DNA from: Crocinitomicaceae bacterium
GTDB taxonomy: Bacteria > Bacteroidota > Bacteroidia > Flavobacteriales_D > Crocinitomicaceae
Length of the DNA: 64,000 nt
Direction of reading: 5' to 3'
Assembly: GCA_022447585.1 (NCBI GenBank)
Contig: JAKVAR010000006.1
Location: forward strand, 434,001-498,000
Positions 53,855-62,528 of this stretch are shown here, one piece after another. A model generated the notes under the pieces. The model had not been told where the DNA came from, made no database searches, and was given only the letters and a program-made list of their open reading frames with translations. Numbering within the stretch: position 1 is the first letter of the stretch; every line of letters begins with the position of its first letter. The position numbers and the translations under genes were made by a program.

Positions 53855-54086
53855 AGAAGAACAATTGGTAACAAAATTACAGTTTGAAAATCAGACTGAA
53901 TTAGCGCAATTTGTATTGCGCTTGGCGAAACACTCGGATAAGGTAAATCACCATGCGGATTTAACCATTAGATATAATGTTTTGAATATTTCAATAACGA
54001 CTCATGATTCTGGAGGTTTGACAGAGAAAGATTTTGAATTGCAAAAGGAAATAGAACATATAAAAAATGGGCGGCTACGAAAGTAA
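53838..54086 (+). CDS. phhB: Pterin-4a-carbinolamine dehydratase
   Basis: Recycles the 4a-hydroxypterin formed by PheH. The 82-residue protein has the active-site cluster H38-H39 (NHHADLTIRYN) and H56-D57 in TTHDSGGLTEKD, the family signature. It is a little short at its N-terminus compared with PhhB proteins near 100 residues. The ATG lies inside pheH, giving tight coupling. Its last codons and stop sit in a hairpin that ends the converging protease transcript. Confidence 0.93.
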   Translation: MNWLVKEEQLVTKLQFENQTELAQFVLRLAKHSDKVNHHADLTIRYNVLNISITTHDSGGLTEKDFELQKEIEHIKNGRLRK

Positions 54087-54092
54087 CCGCCC
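54069..54092 (-). terminator. Minus-strand terminator inside the phhB 3' end
   Basis: GGGCGGCTAC (54069-54078), loop GAAA, GTAACCGCCC (54083-54092), with a single mismatch. Only the minus strand has a T-run behind it (six A at 54062-54067 on the plus strand), so it should terminate the serine protease transcript within the coding end of the opposite gene. Confidence 0.65.
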
Positions 54093-54117
54093 TGACTACA
54101 TAAGTAGTGTAGAAGTA

Positions 54118-55740
54118 TTATTTGTTTACAACAATTGTTTTTGTAACATGAGTGTTATCACCAAAAACAGTCATTAGGTATGTTCCATTTGATGCATTTT
54201 CAATTTCAACAAGTGTATTGTTTGAAGTCAATTTAGCAGCGTATACTTCTCTACCCATTATATCTGTAACAAGAATTGAATATGCAGCGATATTAGCAGC
54301 ATTTACTTTTACGTTAAAGACGCCATTACTCGGGTTAGGATACAATTCAAAATCAATAGATGGTGCTGTTTCTTTAACAGAGGCATCTTCACCAATATAA
54401 TAACCATCGATGAAACCGACACCTGTATTGTTTGGATCTAACCAGTGCTTAAGTTGTTCAGAATTTGTGCTTCCGGACGGTTCCCATGAGCTAGAAAGTT
54501 TACCATAAAAATCGGGTGCATTTAAGTTAAAGCAAGATGCACCACCTCCCCATAATTGTCCAATTATTCTGTGATCTTGATCGAATAATGGTGATCCCGA
54601 AGAACCTCCTTCAGTGGTAGTGTTTCTATCCCAATGTACTTCCCAGCTACTGTTAGCTTCTGAAGATCCCATTGCTTGTACTGAAATGGCCGGAGCATCA
54701 TCGAATGATATTTTCTTAATATCTCCTGCAGGATGATGAATACATACAGTTGAGTCTGGCGCGACATCTAGGTTATTCCATCCAGATAGGTATGCGTTGT
54801 AAGATGCAGGAACCGTTCCACCAACCAATCCACCTGTAATTTCTACTAGGCACATGTCAGATGGAGTTCTACGCGCTCTTAATGTTGCTCCAGATAATGA
54901 AACAAAAGAAGGAGAACTTCCAGGATTGTTGCATCCATCGGATTGCCAGTTGAACCTGAATGTCCAAGATGCTGGATTACTATAACAGTGATTTGCTGTT
55001 AAAACGTATGGCTTACCATCATTTTCCGTATTGTTAATTAAAGCTCCAGAGCAAAATCCACTACTTCCAGAAACTAACATCACTGCAGATCTTTTTTGAA
55101 ATTCCCATGGGTCACCATCAGGACAATTAGCATTCATATTACAATTGCCAGAAGACCCAAAAGCTTTTTCAGTGAATTCTGCCGCTGTTCTGTAACCGTG
55201 AGTAACTCTATTGATATGTAAACTTCTGTTTAGTTCAACATTTTCTGGTGCAACATAATATTCTATGATTGCTGTTTCACCAGGAATCAATTCTGTTCCA
55301 AGTTCACCTTGGTATAAATGATAATCAATAAAACTTCCTAGGATGAAAGATTTGTCTTCGTTATAGACGAAAAGTTCATTTCCTTCTGGAATAACAACGT
55401 TGTCTAGAGTAAGATTCACAGTCAACGCATTTTGACACTCTAAACGCAATTGCCAGATTAAACCTCCATCAGGTAAGCTAGACCATGTTCCTGAGTTAGT
55501 CATTGACAAATCAACTTCGTTATTAAACCCAAATCTCCATGGACCAATTTTTTGTGGATCATTTATTGCATCTTCAGCACGTAAGGCTTCAATGTTTGGC
55601 TCAATAAATGTTCTCGCATCAATAGATGTTAAAGCATTTTTTAATTCAATTCCTTTAGGGAAACCTCCATCACCTTGCTGCGAGAATGAAGCTGTTCCAG
55701 CAAGAATTATTGAAAAGGCAATAAGTAGTTTTTTATTCAT
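54118..55740 (-). CDS. T9SS-secreted trypsin-like serine protease (lysyl endopeptidase-like)
   Basis: A 540-residue secreted protease. Signal peptide 1-20 (ending ASFSQQ) is followed by an N-terminal prodomain-like beta region (about 60-195, including a VIPEGNELFVYNED jelly-roll motif), a trypsin-fold domain (about 200-440) with H251 in TANHC, D295 in PSDMCLVEI and S381 in GGSSGSPL, and a type A T9SS sorting domain (about 465-540, YPNPSNGVFNVKV). The catalytic motifs resemble Achromobacter/Lysobacter lysyl endopeptidase, so cleavage after Lys is possible but unproven. It lies 19 bases behind the redoxin gene and is likely co-transcribed with it. Confidence 0.92.
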   Translation of the reverse strand: MNKKLLIAFSIILAGTASFSQQGDGGFPKGIELKNALTSIDARTFIEPNIEALRAEDAINDPQKIGPWRFGFNNEVDLSMTNSGTWSSLPDGGLIWQLRLECQNALTVNLTLDNVVIPEGNELFVYNEDKSFILGSFIDYHLYQGELGTELIPGETAIIEYYVAPENVELNRSLHINRVTHGYRTAAEFTEKAFGSSGNCNMNANCPDGDPWEFQKRSAVMLVSGSSGFCSGALINNTENDGKPYVLTANHCYSNPASWTFRFNWQSDGCNNPGSSPSFVSLSGATLRARRTPSDMCLVEITGGLVGGTVPASYNAYLSGWNNLDVAPDSTVCIHHPAGDIKKISFDDAPAISVQAMGSSEANSSWEVHWDRNTTTEGGSSGSPLFDQDHRIIGQLWGGGASCFNLNAPDFYGKLSSSWEPSGSTNSEQLKHWLDPNNTGVGFIDGYYIGEDASVKETAPSIDFELYPNPSNGVFNVKVNAANIAAYSILVTDIMGREVYAAKLTSNNTLVEIENASNGTYLMTVFGDNTHVTKTIVVNK

Positions 55741-55759
55741 ATTCTATAGTTTAAATAGT

Positions 55760-56419
55760 TTATTTAGTGCGCTTTATACTGCACCCGCGCGGAGGTGTAC
55801 TATTCTCTTTTAATTCAGTTTTATCCAATAGTGCCGACATCGCATTTTCTAAATATGGAATAGTTTCACTTCGTTTACTGTCCCAAATATTATCAATACT
55901 ACCTTTATAAGTCAACTCTTTGTTTTCATTGAAAACATAAACATGCGGTGTTGTCTTTGCACCAAAAGCATTAGCAAGCTTAGAGTCTTTATCTACCAAA
56001 TATGGCATCAAGTATCCCTCGGACTTTGCATGTTTAATCATTTCCTTTAAGGAATCATCACCATCTCTTTTGGCTTCATTTGAGTTAACAAGTACGAAGC
56101 CGATGTTTTTTTCCTTTGCAGTTCTGAATAAAGTATTGTATTGTTTCTCCCATCCTTCGAAGTTATCGCTTCCAACAACAAAAGGACAAGTGTTACACGA
56201 AAAAACCACAACCAAACCATTCTTATCAAGGTAAGAAGATAGGTCTGTTGTTTTCCCATCAACTCCTTTCATTTCAATGTTAGATAATGGCATTTCAGAA
56301 CCAATTTTCAAGTCGTCATTACTCGTCATTAATGACGAAATAGAAATAGAAATGGTTGGTAATAATAGAAATAGAGATAAAAATTTTAAAAAAGGTGTTT
56401 TTTTCTTAAAGATAGACAT
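55760..56419 (-). CDS. Secreted thioredoxin-fold redoxin
   Basis: A 219-residue protein from the ATG at 56419 (a TTG at 56464 would add 15 residues with no signal character). An N-terminal hydrophobic stretch (about 9-32) exports or anchors it. The redoxin domain has VVFSCNTCPFVVG with a CxxC pair (C-N-T-C), near the position of the AhpC/TSA peroxidatic region, and a cis-Pro loop TTPHVYVFN. This CNTCP form is typical of a group of uncharacterised redoxins and not of true peroxiredoxins. It ends PPRGCSIKRTK. It may assist disulfides of the secreted protease that follows; that is inferred from position only. Confidence 0.8.
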   Translation of the reverse strand: MSIFKKKTPFLKFLSLFLLLPTISISISSLMTSNDDLKIGSEMPLSNIEMKGVDGKTTDLSSYLDKNGLVVVFSCNTCPFVVGSDNFEGWEKQYNTLFRTAKEKNIGFVLVNSNEAKRDGDDSLKEMIKHAKSEGYLMPYLVDKDSKLANAFGAKTTPHVYVFNENKELTYKGSIDNIWDSKRSETIPYLENAMSALLDKTELKENSTPPRGCSIKRTK

Positions 56420-56479
56420 TGTTTTATAGTTTAGTGTGATGTTTGCTTGTGCAAGCGCGTACAAAATACAAAAAAAAAC

Positions 56480-57703
56480 ATGAAGAAATTAGTATTAGCA
56501 TTGTTGTGTCTCCTATCAGCGTTGGCATTTGGACAAGAGTTTGAGATTGAGGGTTCCAAATATCCTTATTCTGATATTATTGAATGGAAAGGTATGGGAG
56601 CGCTTTTAATAAGTGAAGATCCGGCAGGAGTGTCTCCTCAAGTCAATTTAACGTTAGTTGGAAACCAGCAAACTAGTATTTGGGATCAAAAGTTTACTCC
56701 AAAGAATGATGAATACTACTATATCTCTAGTGAAAACGCACGATATGTCTATTTCTTAGATAACCTGGATCTAGTAAACGGCAAGGTGTATTTTAATCAG
56801 TTAAACTCAGCTGGAAATGTAAAGTCTACTTCCGTTAGCATTGGTTCTGCGGTTAACAGGCTTGGTAATTATGACTACAATAATTTGGAGTTAATTAATG
56901 TCGTAGTTACGGATAAAGCACTAGTTCACCATTTTAGATATTTTGAAAAAAAATCTAAAAGCGTTGTTGAGATCGCAACATTTATTACACACCATAACTT
57001 TTTATGTTATGCTGTTGAGATTGGAAGCATTCCTCAGGCCGCTTTAAAATCAGAAGATATCGGAAATTATGATTTTATTGGTTTTCAAGGAGATCAAATC
57101 TTTTTTGCGGCAAGAGATTTTCAAAATAGAGCGAAAGGTTGGAACGTAAAATCGTATACATCAAAGGCGAAGTCGCTAGAAGGGTATTTCATTAAGGCTC
57201 CAGAAAATTTAATTTCAATTGAAAATATTGGGTTTGGAACAACGGGTAAATATTACTTGAAAGATAGAACAACAATTGATGCTGGTTTGCTAACGTTTAT
57301 CAACTCGAAGTTCTATTTAGTTGGTGCTAGAAAGTCTGGAGGGAATGGTGCAGGATTAACACTTTTTGCTCAAGATGGATCAGAATGGGTTGAAGTAAGT
57401 ACAATGAATCTGAATTATTTCATTGAAAAGAAGAATCTTAAATTGGGTATCTATCCAATGAATGAGGGAGTTGGATATCACTTAGATCATAATGGTTACA
57501 ATAAGGTAAGTTTGTTGACCTATTCTCCAATTAAAGAATCCGCACACAATGATTTTACGGAAAGAACAATATTCAACCCAAGTAGTGTCTTTGAGAAGAA
57601 AGAAAAAGAAGAATTTAATGTAATTTTGCCAGAAGGCCTGTTAACTTTTAATACGAGTCAACTTAAAAACGCGGGTTCTGTAAAATTTGAATTAATTAAA
57701 TAA
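56480..57703 (+). CDS. Secreted protein of unknown function
   Basis: A 407-residue protein with a clear signal peptide (MKKLVLALLCLLSALAFGQ) from the ATG at 56480; a TTG eleven codons earlier is rejected for that reason. The remainder looks like beta-propeller or beta-sandwich sequence (repeated YFLDNLDLVNGKVYF, KFYLVGARKSGG, WVEVSTMN patterns). There is no T9SS domain or lipobox, so it is probably periplasmic. I do not recognise the family. The stop overlaps the udk ATG (TAATG), so it is read together with udk and the kinase. A 60-base gap separates it from the divergent redoxin gene. Confidence 0.68.
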   Translation: MKKLVLALLCLLSALAFGQEFEIEGSKYPYSDIIEWKGMGALLISEDPAGVSPQVNLTLVGNQQTSIWDQKFTPKNDEYYYISSENARYVYFLDNLDLVNGKVYFNQLNSAGNVKSTSVSIGSAVNRLGNYDYNNLELINVVVTDKALVHHFRYFEKKSKSVVEIATFITHHNFLCYAVEIGSIPQAALKSEDIGNYDFIGFQGDQIFFAARDFQNRAKGWNVKSYTSKAKSLEGYFIKAPENLISIENIGFGTTGKYYLKDRTTIDAGLLTFINSKFYLVGARKSGGNGAGLTLFAQDGSEWVEVSTMNLNYFIEKKNLKLGIYPMNEGVGYHLDHNGYNKVSLLTYSPIKESAHNDFTERTIFNPSSVFEKKEKEEFNVILPEGLLTFNTSQLKNAGSVKFELIK

Positions 57704-58323
57704 TGATCATAGGAATTTGCGGTGGAAGTGGAGCTGGTAAAACAACGTTGTTAAAGCGTCTATGTTCCCATTTTGGTGATTTAAAACCGAGTGTTTTCAC
57801 AATGGATAATTACTACCACCCAATTGAACAACAAGTTGTAGATGATAACGGAGAGTATAATTTTGACCTTCCAACGGCTTTAGATCAGGATAAATTAACT
57901 GAGGATTTAGCGAAACTTAAAAGAGGTGAAGAGGTTGTAGTGAAAGAATATCACTTTAATTCACCACCAGATAAACATGTGTTCATTACGATAGAACCTT
58001 CTGAGTTAATTATTGTAGAAGGACTTTTTCTCTTTCATTATGAAGGGGTTAGGAATAAGCTGGACTTTAGTGTGTTTATTAATGTTGATGCTAAGGTTCA
58101 ATTAGACAGGCGTTTGTATAGAGACCAGGAAAGTAGAGGGTATTCAAGAGAAGCAATCTTATATCAATGGGAAAATCACGTTGCTCCTTGTTATGAGAAT
58201 TATTTGTTACCTTACAAGAAAGATGCTGATTTCCACTTCAGGAATGATTCGAATTCGGATCATGATTTCGATGCACTTGTCAAAGAAATATCTCTGAAAA
58301 TGGAAGAGGCTAAAACATGCTAA
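57703..58323 (+). CDS. udk: Uridine kinase
   Basis: Phosphorylates uridine and cytidine to the monophosphates in pyrimidine salvage. The 206-residue protein has the P-loop GGSGAGKTT at 7-15, the TMDNYYHP substrate loop, FDLPTALDQD, and RRLYRDQESRGYSREAIL, all family features. Normal length. It overlaps the neighbouring genes at both ends (TAATG upstream, seven bases with the histidine kinase downstream). Confidence 0.95.
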   Translation: MIIGICGGSGAGKTTLLKRLCSHFGDLKPSVFTMDNYYHPIEQQVVDDNGEYNFDLPTALDQDKLTEDLAKLKRGEEVVVKEYHFNSPPDKHVFITIEPSELIIVEGLFLFHYEGVRNKLDFSVFINVDAKVQLDRRLYRDQESRGYSREAILYQWENHVAPCYENYLLPYKKDADFHFRNDSNSDHDFDALVKEISLKMEEAKTC

Positions 58324-61300
58324 ATAAATTTCTAAAAAAATATTATCTACTTGTTGCAGCACTGCTAGTCACTTTAGTATTTGTAGGTTATTTTTTTAGC
58401 GTTTACTCGGAAAATTATCAGGCTTCTATAGATGATTTTCAGTCTCAGTTTGAAAAATCAGAAACTACTCTTGATGATGCTTTACGTATTCGAACAGATG
58501 AAATTCGTCGTAATGGAATTGGAGAGCAATGGAAAAAAGTAAATACAGAAGATCCATACAACCTCCATGTTTATCATAAAGATTCTTTGGTTTTTTGGAA
58601 CACAAATCAATTACCAATCATACGCTTTGCAGACATTCATTTTCCTTCTGCTGGTCTTGTACATCTTCAAAATGGATGGTATTATGCAAAAATTCGTGAA
58701 CTTGAAGATTACCTCATTTGCGCATCTATTCTTATTAAACAAGATTATTCTTACAAGAATAATGAGTTGGTGAATGATTATTCAACAAATTTTCATTTAC
58801 CTTTTTCTTCAATAATCTCATTAGATCAAGATTTAGGTTATCCAATTTTTTCAAGTTCGGATATGTTTGTGTTTTCAATTTCACCGAATCAATATCAAGA
58901 GGCAACTGAAATTGAATCAATCGTTTTACTTTTTCTACTTTATGGAGCTATCATATTATGGTTGTTAGGTTTGTCAAAATGGAGTAAGACACTTTCGAAT
59001 AAATGGAGTTGGGTTATTCCTTTCTCCGTTGTTTTATTAAGAGTACTTTCTTTGAAGTTTAGTTTTTTTGGTTTCATGCATGGGACTTCGGCTTTCGATC
59101 CAAGTTTATATGGTACAAACCAATGGCTTCCTAATTTCTTCGAATATTTAGTGAATATTGCAGTAGCAATTTATCTGCTACATTTTATCTCTAAACGATT
59201 AGTCGAAATCAAAAAATCGACAATTGGTAAATACCTATCCATTTTTATTTTTATTGTTTCTTTTGGTGGGTGGTTTGCACTATTATTTTTAATGAAAGGG
59301 TTAATTGAAAATTCATCCATTCCATTAGTTATCGATGAGCTTTTTGAGTTAGATGTATATTCAATTTTGGCCCTGGTTTCATTGGGTGTTTTGTTCTTCG
59401 CATATTTTAAATATTTGCAATCAGTTGTTGTCGCCTGTAAAGTTCAACTTATTACAGGGGCGCAATTAGCAGTTGTGAGTTTTATTCTAAGCTGTACGTT
59501 TTTCTTCTATGAGATTAATTATGGTTATCAACTGTTCTTGGCATCAATATTTCCAGTAATTTATTATGAATTGGTTCTTTACTTGGTTTACCGACACAAA
59601 AAATCAAATCAATTAACTACAGGTATCGTTCTTTTGTTCTTATTTTCTGTTGTAACCGCTGCTAGCTTCGGAGAATTTAACGAAAGGAAAGAGAAGGAAG
59701 AACGAGAATTATATGCGAATCAATTAGTCACAGAGAAGAACATTGTGACTGAGGTTGAATACGGAAACATCAAGGATAAAATTGCGGATGATAAATACTT
59801 AAAGCGATTAATTAGTTATCCTAGAGCAACAAACCTTTCAAAGTTTCAGGCTGGAATGGAACGCAGGTTCTATCACGGTTATTGGGAACGTTATGAAATT
59901 GAATTTCATTTGTTTAATTCGAAGCAATTTCCGTTAATAGATAGACGTAAAGAAGGAACAGAACAGTATGATGAACTTCAAGAAATTATAATTCGTTCGG
60001 GGACTGTTTCTGAAATAGATTCTAATGTTTATTTTATTAATGATTATACCAACCAATTTAGTTATGTAATTCGACAAGAAATAATTGGTAAAAATGGTGA
60101 TATAGGGGTTTTATTTTGCACATTGAAATCTAAGAAGATTCCGGAAGAAATAGGCTTCCCAAGGCTGCTTGTATCTTCAAAAGCGAATGTTTTTGAGTCT
60201 TTAGAATCATATTCCATTGCGAAATATCACGAAGGAAAAATGATCACTAAATATGGTAGTTTTAACTACCCTTCTTCTCATAACGTAATGTTGCCAGTAT
60301 CCTTCAAAAAAAAGGGGTTCTTTGATTATATGGGTTACAATCATTACGCTTTAAAAAAGTCTGATAATGATGTCGTAATACTATCTACGCGAAAATTACA
60401 GTTAGTCGATTACATTACTTCATTCTCTTATTTGTTTACGCTATATGGCTTGCTATTATTGCCATTACTTTTCCGAATGAATTCTGAGAAAGGGTTCAGC
60501 AAGACTTTGAGTTTAGCACTTAAAATTCAAGCGGTTCTTATTTCCCTTGTTTTCTTATCTCTACTTGCTTTTGGTTGGGGGGCAGGAGTTTTTGTTAGCA
60601 ATCAGTACAACGAGTTAACGGATGATGTAATTAAAGAAAAATTGAATTCTGTTGAAACCGAGGTAAAATCAAAGCTGGGTAGTTATGACCAATTAACTAT
60701 TTATGAGAATGGTAATTACATGCAAGTTATCCTTCAGAAGTTTGCCAAGGTGTTTTTTACTGACATAAATATGTACGATAAAGAAGGCTATTTGTTGGCT
60801 ACTTCACGACCGAAAGTGTTTAATGTTGGTTTGATTAGCGAGCAAATGAATCCAAAGGCATATAAACATCTGAAATTTTTAAAACAGAGTGAATTTGTTC
60901 ATTTAGAGAATATTGGAGAGTTAAACTATTCTTCCGCATATAAACCTTTTTATAATAATGATGGCAATCATTTGGGGTACATTAATCTCCAGCACTTTGG
61001 TCAACAACGTGAGTTCGAAAATCAAATTCAAAAATTTTTAGTTGCAATTATCAATGTGTTTATACTGCTTTTGGCCATTTCAATCATCTTAGCTATTTTC
61101 ATCTCAAACTGGCTTACGTCCCCACTTCGTATACTTCAGGATAGTTTTGCTCGAGTGAAATTCGGCAAACATAATGAACAAATTCATTATGATAAGGAAG
61201 ATGAAATTGGCTCCTTAGTTAAAGATTATAATCAGAAACTTGAGGAATTAGAATATACTGCTCAGCAGTTAGCTAGAAGCGAGCGTGAAATGGCTTGGCG

Positions 61301-61958
61301 TGAAATGGCAAAGCAAGTTGCTCATGAGATTAAGAATCCACTAACTCCGATGAAGCTTAGCGTCCAACAATTACTTAGAACTTATAATCCAGAGGACCCA
61401 ACGAGCGGTGATAAATTGAAAAAAGTGGCTAATTCAATTGTGGAGCAAATTGATGCCTTGACTAAAATTGCGAATGAATTCTCGACCTTCGCGAAAATGC
61501 CGAACCCGTCGGAACAAAAATTAGATCTTATAGCCTTGATCAAAGGTGTGAAACAGGTTTTTGATGCTAATGGAGTGACAAAGGTGACTTTTTCTTCCAA
61601 TGAGGAACAAGCAATTTTAATGGCGGATAAAGACCAGTTTGTTCGTGTGTTTAATAATCTTCTAAAGAATGCAATTCAGGCGATCCCTAGTGATAGAGTG
61701 GGACACATAGCAGTGACAGCTTTGGTTGACAATGGATTTGTAACCATTACAATTAAAGATAATGGAATTGGAATTCCTGAAGAGAAACATGGTAAGATTT
61801 TCGTTCCTTATTTCACAACGAAAAGTACGGGTACAGGTTTAGGATTGGCAATGGTTAAGCAAATCATAGAGAATCATAAAGGTCTAATTCACTTTGATAG
61901 CCAAGTGGGAATTGGAACAACTTTCGTTATTAAACTGCCCCTAGAATCTAAATTATAA
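58317..61958 (+). CDS. Very large membrane sensor histidine kinase
   Basis: A 1213-residue kinase. Helix at about 10-27, an extracytoplasmic domain (28-195), a block of about eight helices (196-455), a second large soluble domain (about 460-690), two helices (about 695-765), a third sensory part (about 765-920), a helix near 930-955, HAMP (SPLRILQDSFARVKFG), then HisKA with H1003 (AHEIKNPLTPMKLSVQQL) and HATPase_c (NLLKNAIQAI, DNGIGIP, GTGLGL). The H-box resembles NtrY. No receiver domain and no response regulator gene is adjacent, so its partner lies elsewhere. The repeated sensor and helix blocks suggest fusion of domains. The signal is unknown. Confidence 0.9.
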   Translation: MLNKFLKKYYLLVAALLVTLVFVGYFFSVYSENYQASIDDFQSQFEKSETTLDDALRIRTDEIRRNGIGEQWKKVNTEDPYNLHVYHKDSLVFWNTNQLPIIRFADIHFPSAGLVHLQNGWYYAKIRELEDYLICASILIKQDYSYKNNELVNDYSTNFHLPFSSIISLDQDLGYPIFSSSDMFVFSISPNQYQEATEIESIVLLFLLYGAIILWLLGLSKWSKTLSNKWSWVIPFSVVLLRVLSLKFSFFGFMHGTSAFDPSLYGTNQWLPNFFEYLVNIAVAIYLLHFISKRLVEIKKSTIGKYLSIFIFIVSFGGWFALLFLMKGLIENSSIPLVIDELFELDVYSILALVSLGVLFFAYFKYLQSVVVACKVQLITGAQLAVVSFILSCTFFFYEINYGYQLFLASIFPVIYYELVLYLVYRHKKSNQLTTGIVLLFLFSVVTAASFGEFNERKEKEERELYANQLVTEKNIVTEVEYGNIKDKIADDKYLKRLISYPRATNLSKFQAGMERRFYHGYWERYEIEFHLFNSKQFPLIDRRKEGTEQYDELQEIIIRSGTVSEIDSNVYFINDYTNQFSYVIRQEIIGKNGDIGVLFCTLKSKKIPEEIGFPRLLVSSKANVFESLESYSIAKYHEGKMITKYGSFNYPSSHNVMLPVSFKKKGFFDYMGYNHYALKKSDNDVVILSTRKLQLVDYITSFSYLFTLYGLLLLPLLFRMNSEKGFSKTLSLALKIQAVLISLVFLSLLAFGWGAGVFVSNQYNELTDDVIKEKLNSVETEVKSKLGSYDQLTIYENGNYMQVILQKFAKVFFTDINMYDKEGYLLATSRPKVFNVGLISEQMNPKAYKHLKFLKQSEFVHLENIGELNYSSAYKPFYNNDGNHLGYINLQHFGQQREFENQIQKFLVAIINVFILLLAISIILAIFISNWLTSPLRILQDSFARVKFGKHNEQIHYDKEDEIGSLVKDYNQKLEELEYTAQQLARSEREMAWREMAKQVAHEIKNPLTPMKLSVQQLLRTYNPEDPTSGDKLKKVANSIVEQIDALTKIANEFSTFAKMPNPSEQKLDLIALIKGVKQVFDANGVTKVTFSSNEEQAILMADKDQFVRVFNNLLKNAIQAIPSDRVGHIAVTALVDNGFVTITIKDNGIGIPEEKHGKIFVPYFTTKSTGTGLGLAMVKQIIENHKGLIHFDSQVGIGTTFVIKLPLESKL

Positions 61959-61977
61959 GAAATGGAATTTTTTCAAA

Positions 61978-62295
61978 TTATCCTGATTGCACTTCAGGAT
62001 TATACACTAAGCAAGCAAAAAGTAGGATAAAAACAAAAGATCTATTAAAACGGCTCCACTTGCAGCTGCTATTATAAATTTCATTGGAGCTACCGCTAAG
62101 AGTAAGGATAATGGTCATAGTGGGAATAACAACTAATGTAATCATCCAAACCTGCTCAATGGCCCCCATTCCAATAGTCAGTCCTCCCAGACATCCTACA
62201 ATCATTAGAATTGCACTTATTAGTCCAAAACGATTAAACTCGGTATTTTTAAAAATTTCTTCAGCATTTCCTGTCGTCTTAATTTCATTATTCAT
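61978..62295 (-). CDS. Small membrane protein, probably frameshifted
   Basis: As read, 105 residues: a hydrophilic N-terminus and two hydrophobic helices (about 23-43 and 48-67), then an atypical polar tail after ILTLS. A second frame takes over exactly there: reading GTAGCTCCAATG from 62093 down gives VAPMKFIIAAASGAVLIDLL and continues as a third helix to a TAG at 62007-62009. Removing one base (T at 62097 on the plus strand) joins both parts into a 95-residue protein with LTLAVAPMKF at the joint. A near -7 box GAACTTTG (62320-62313) lies upstream. It could be a real mutation, a sequencing error, or programmed shifting. Function unknown. Confidence 0.65.
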   Translation of the reverse strand: MNNEIKTTGNAEEIFKNTEFNRFGLISAILMIVGCLGGLTIGMGAIEQVWMITLVVIPTMTIILTLSGSSNEIYNSSCKWSRFNRSFVFILLFACLVYNPEVQSG

Positions 62296-62505
62296 GGTAT
62301 AATTGTGATTTACAAAGTTCCGACATAGGAAATCAGATTAAAATGAGATTGAAGGGAGAAAAAACCTGATAAAAGTCATAGGTTATTGTAATCTAGCTAT
62401 GGTTAATTTTCATTCATCAATTTGTTAGGTGTATGAATGCGAATAGGTTATACTCATTTCTGCCTCAAATATTACCTGTGATTAAGTCCATTTAAGAATA
62501 AATAA

Positions 62506-62513
62506 TACCTTTG
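62506..62513 (+). promoter_or_regulatory. -7 box for gpsA
   Basis: TACCTTTG, an exact consensus -7 element. Transcription would start near 62518, giving a leader of about ten bases to the ATG at 62529 and ruling out the TTG at 62511 as start. Confidence 0.6.
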
Positions 62514-62528
62514 TTATTCATCCGATTT

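Noticed and set aside
56445-56456. Dyad GCTTG-TG-CAAGC between the divergent redoxin and 56480 genes
   Set aside because: Five-base arms are common by chance; it overlaps no recognisable promoter.
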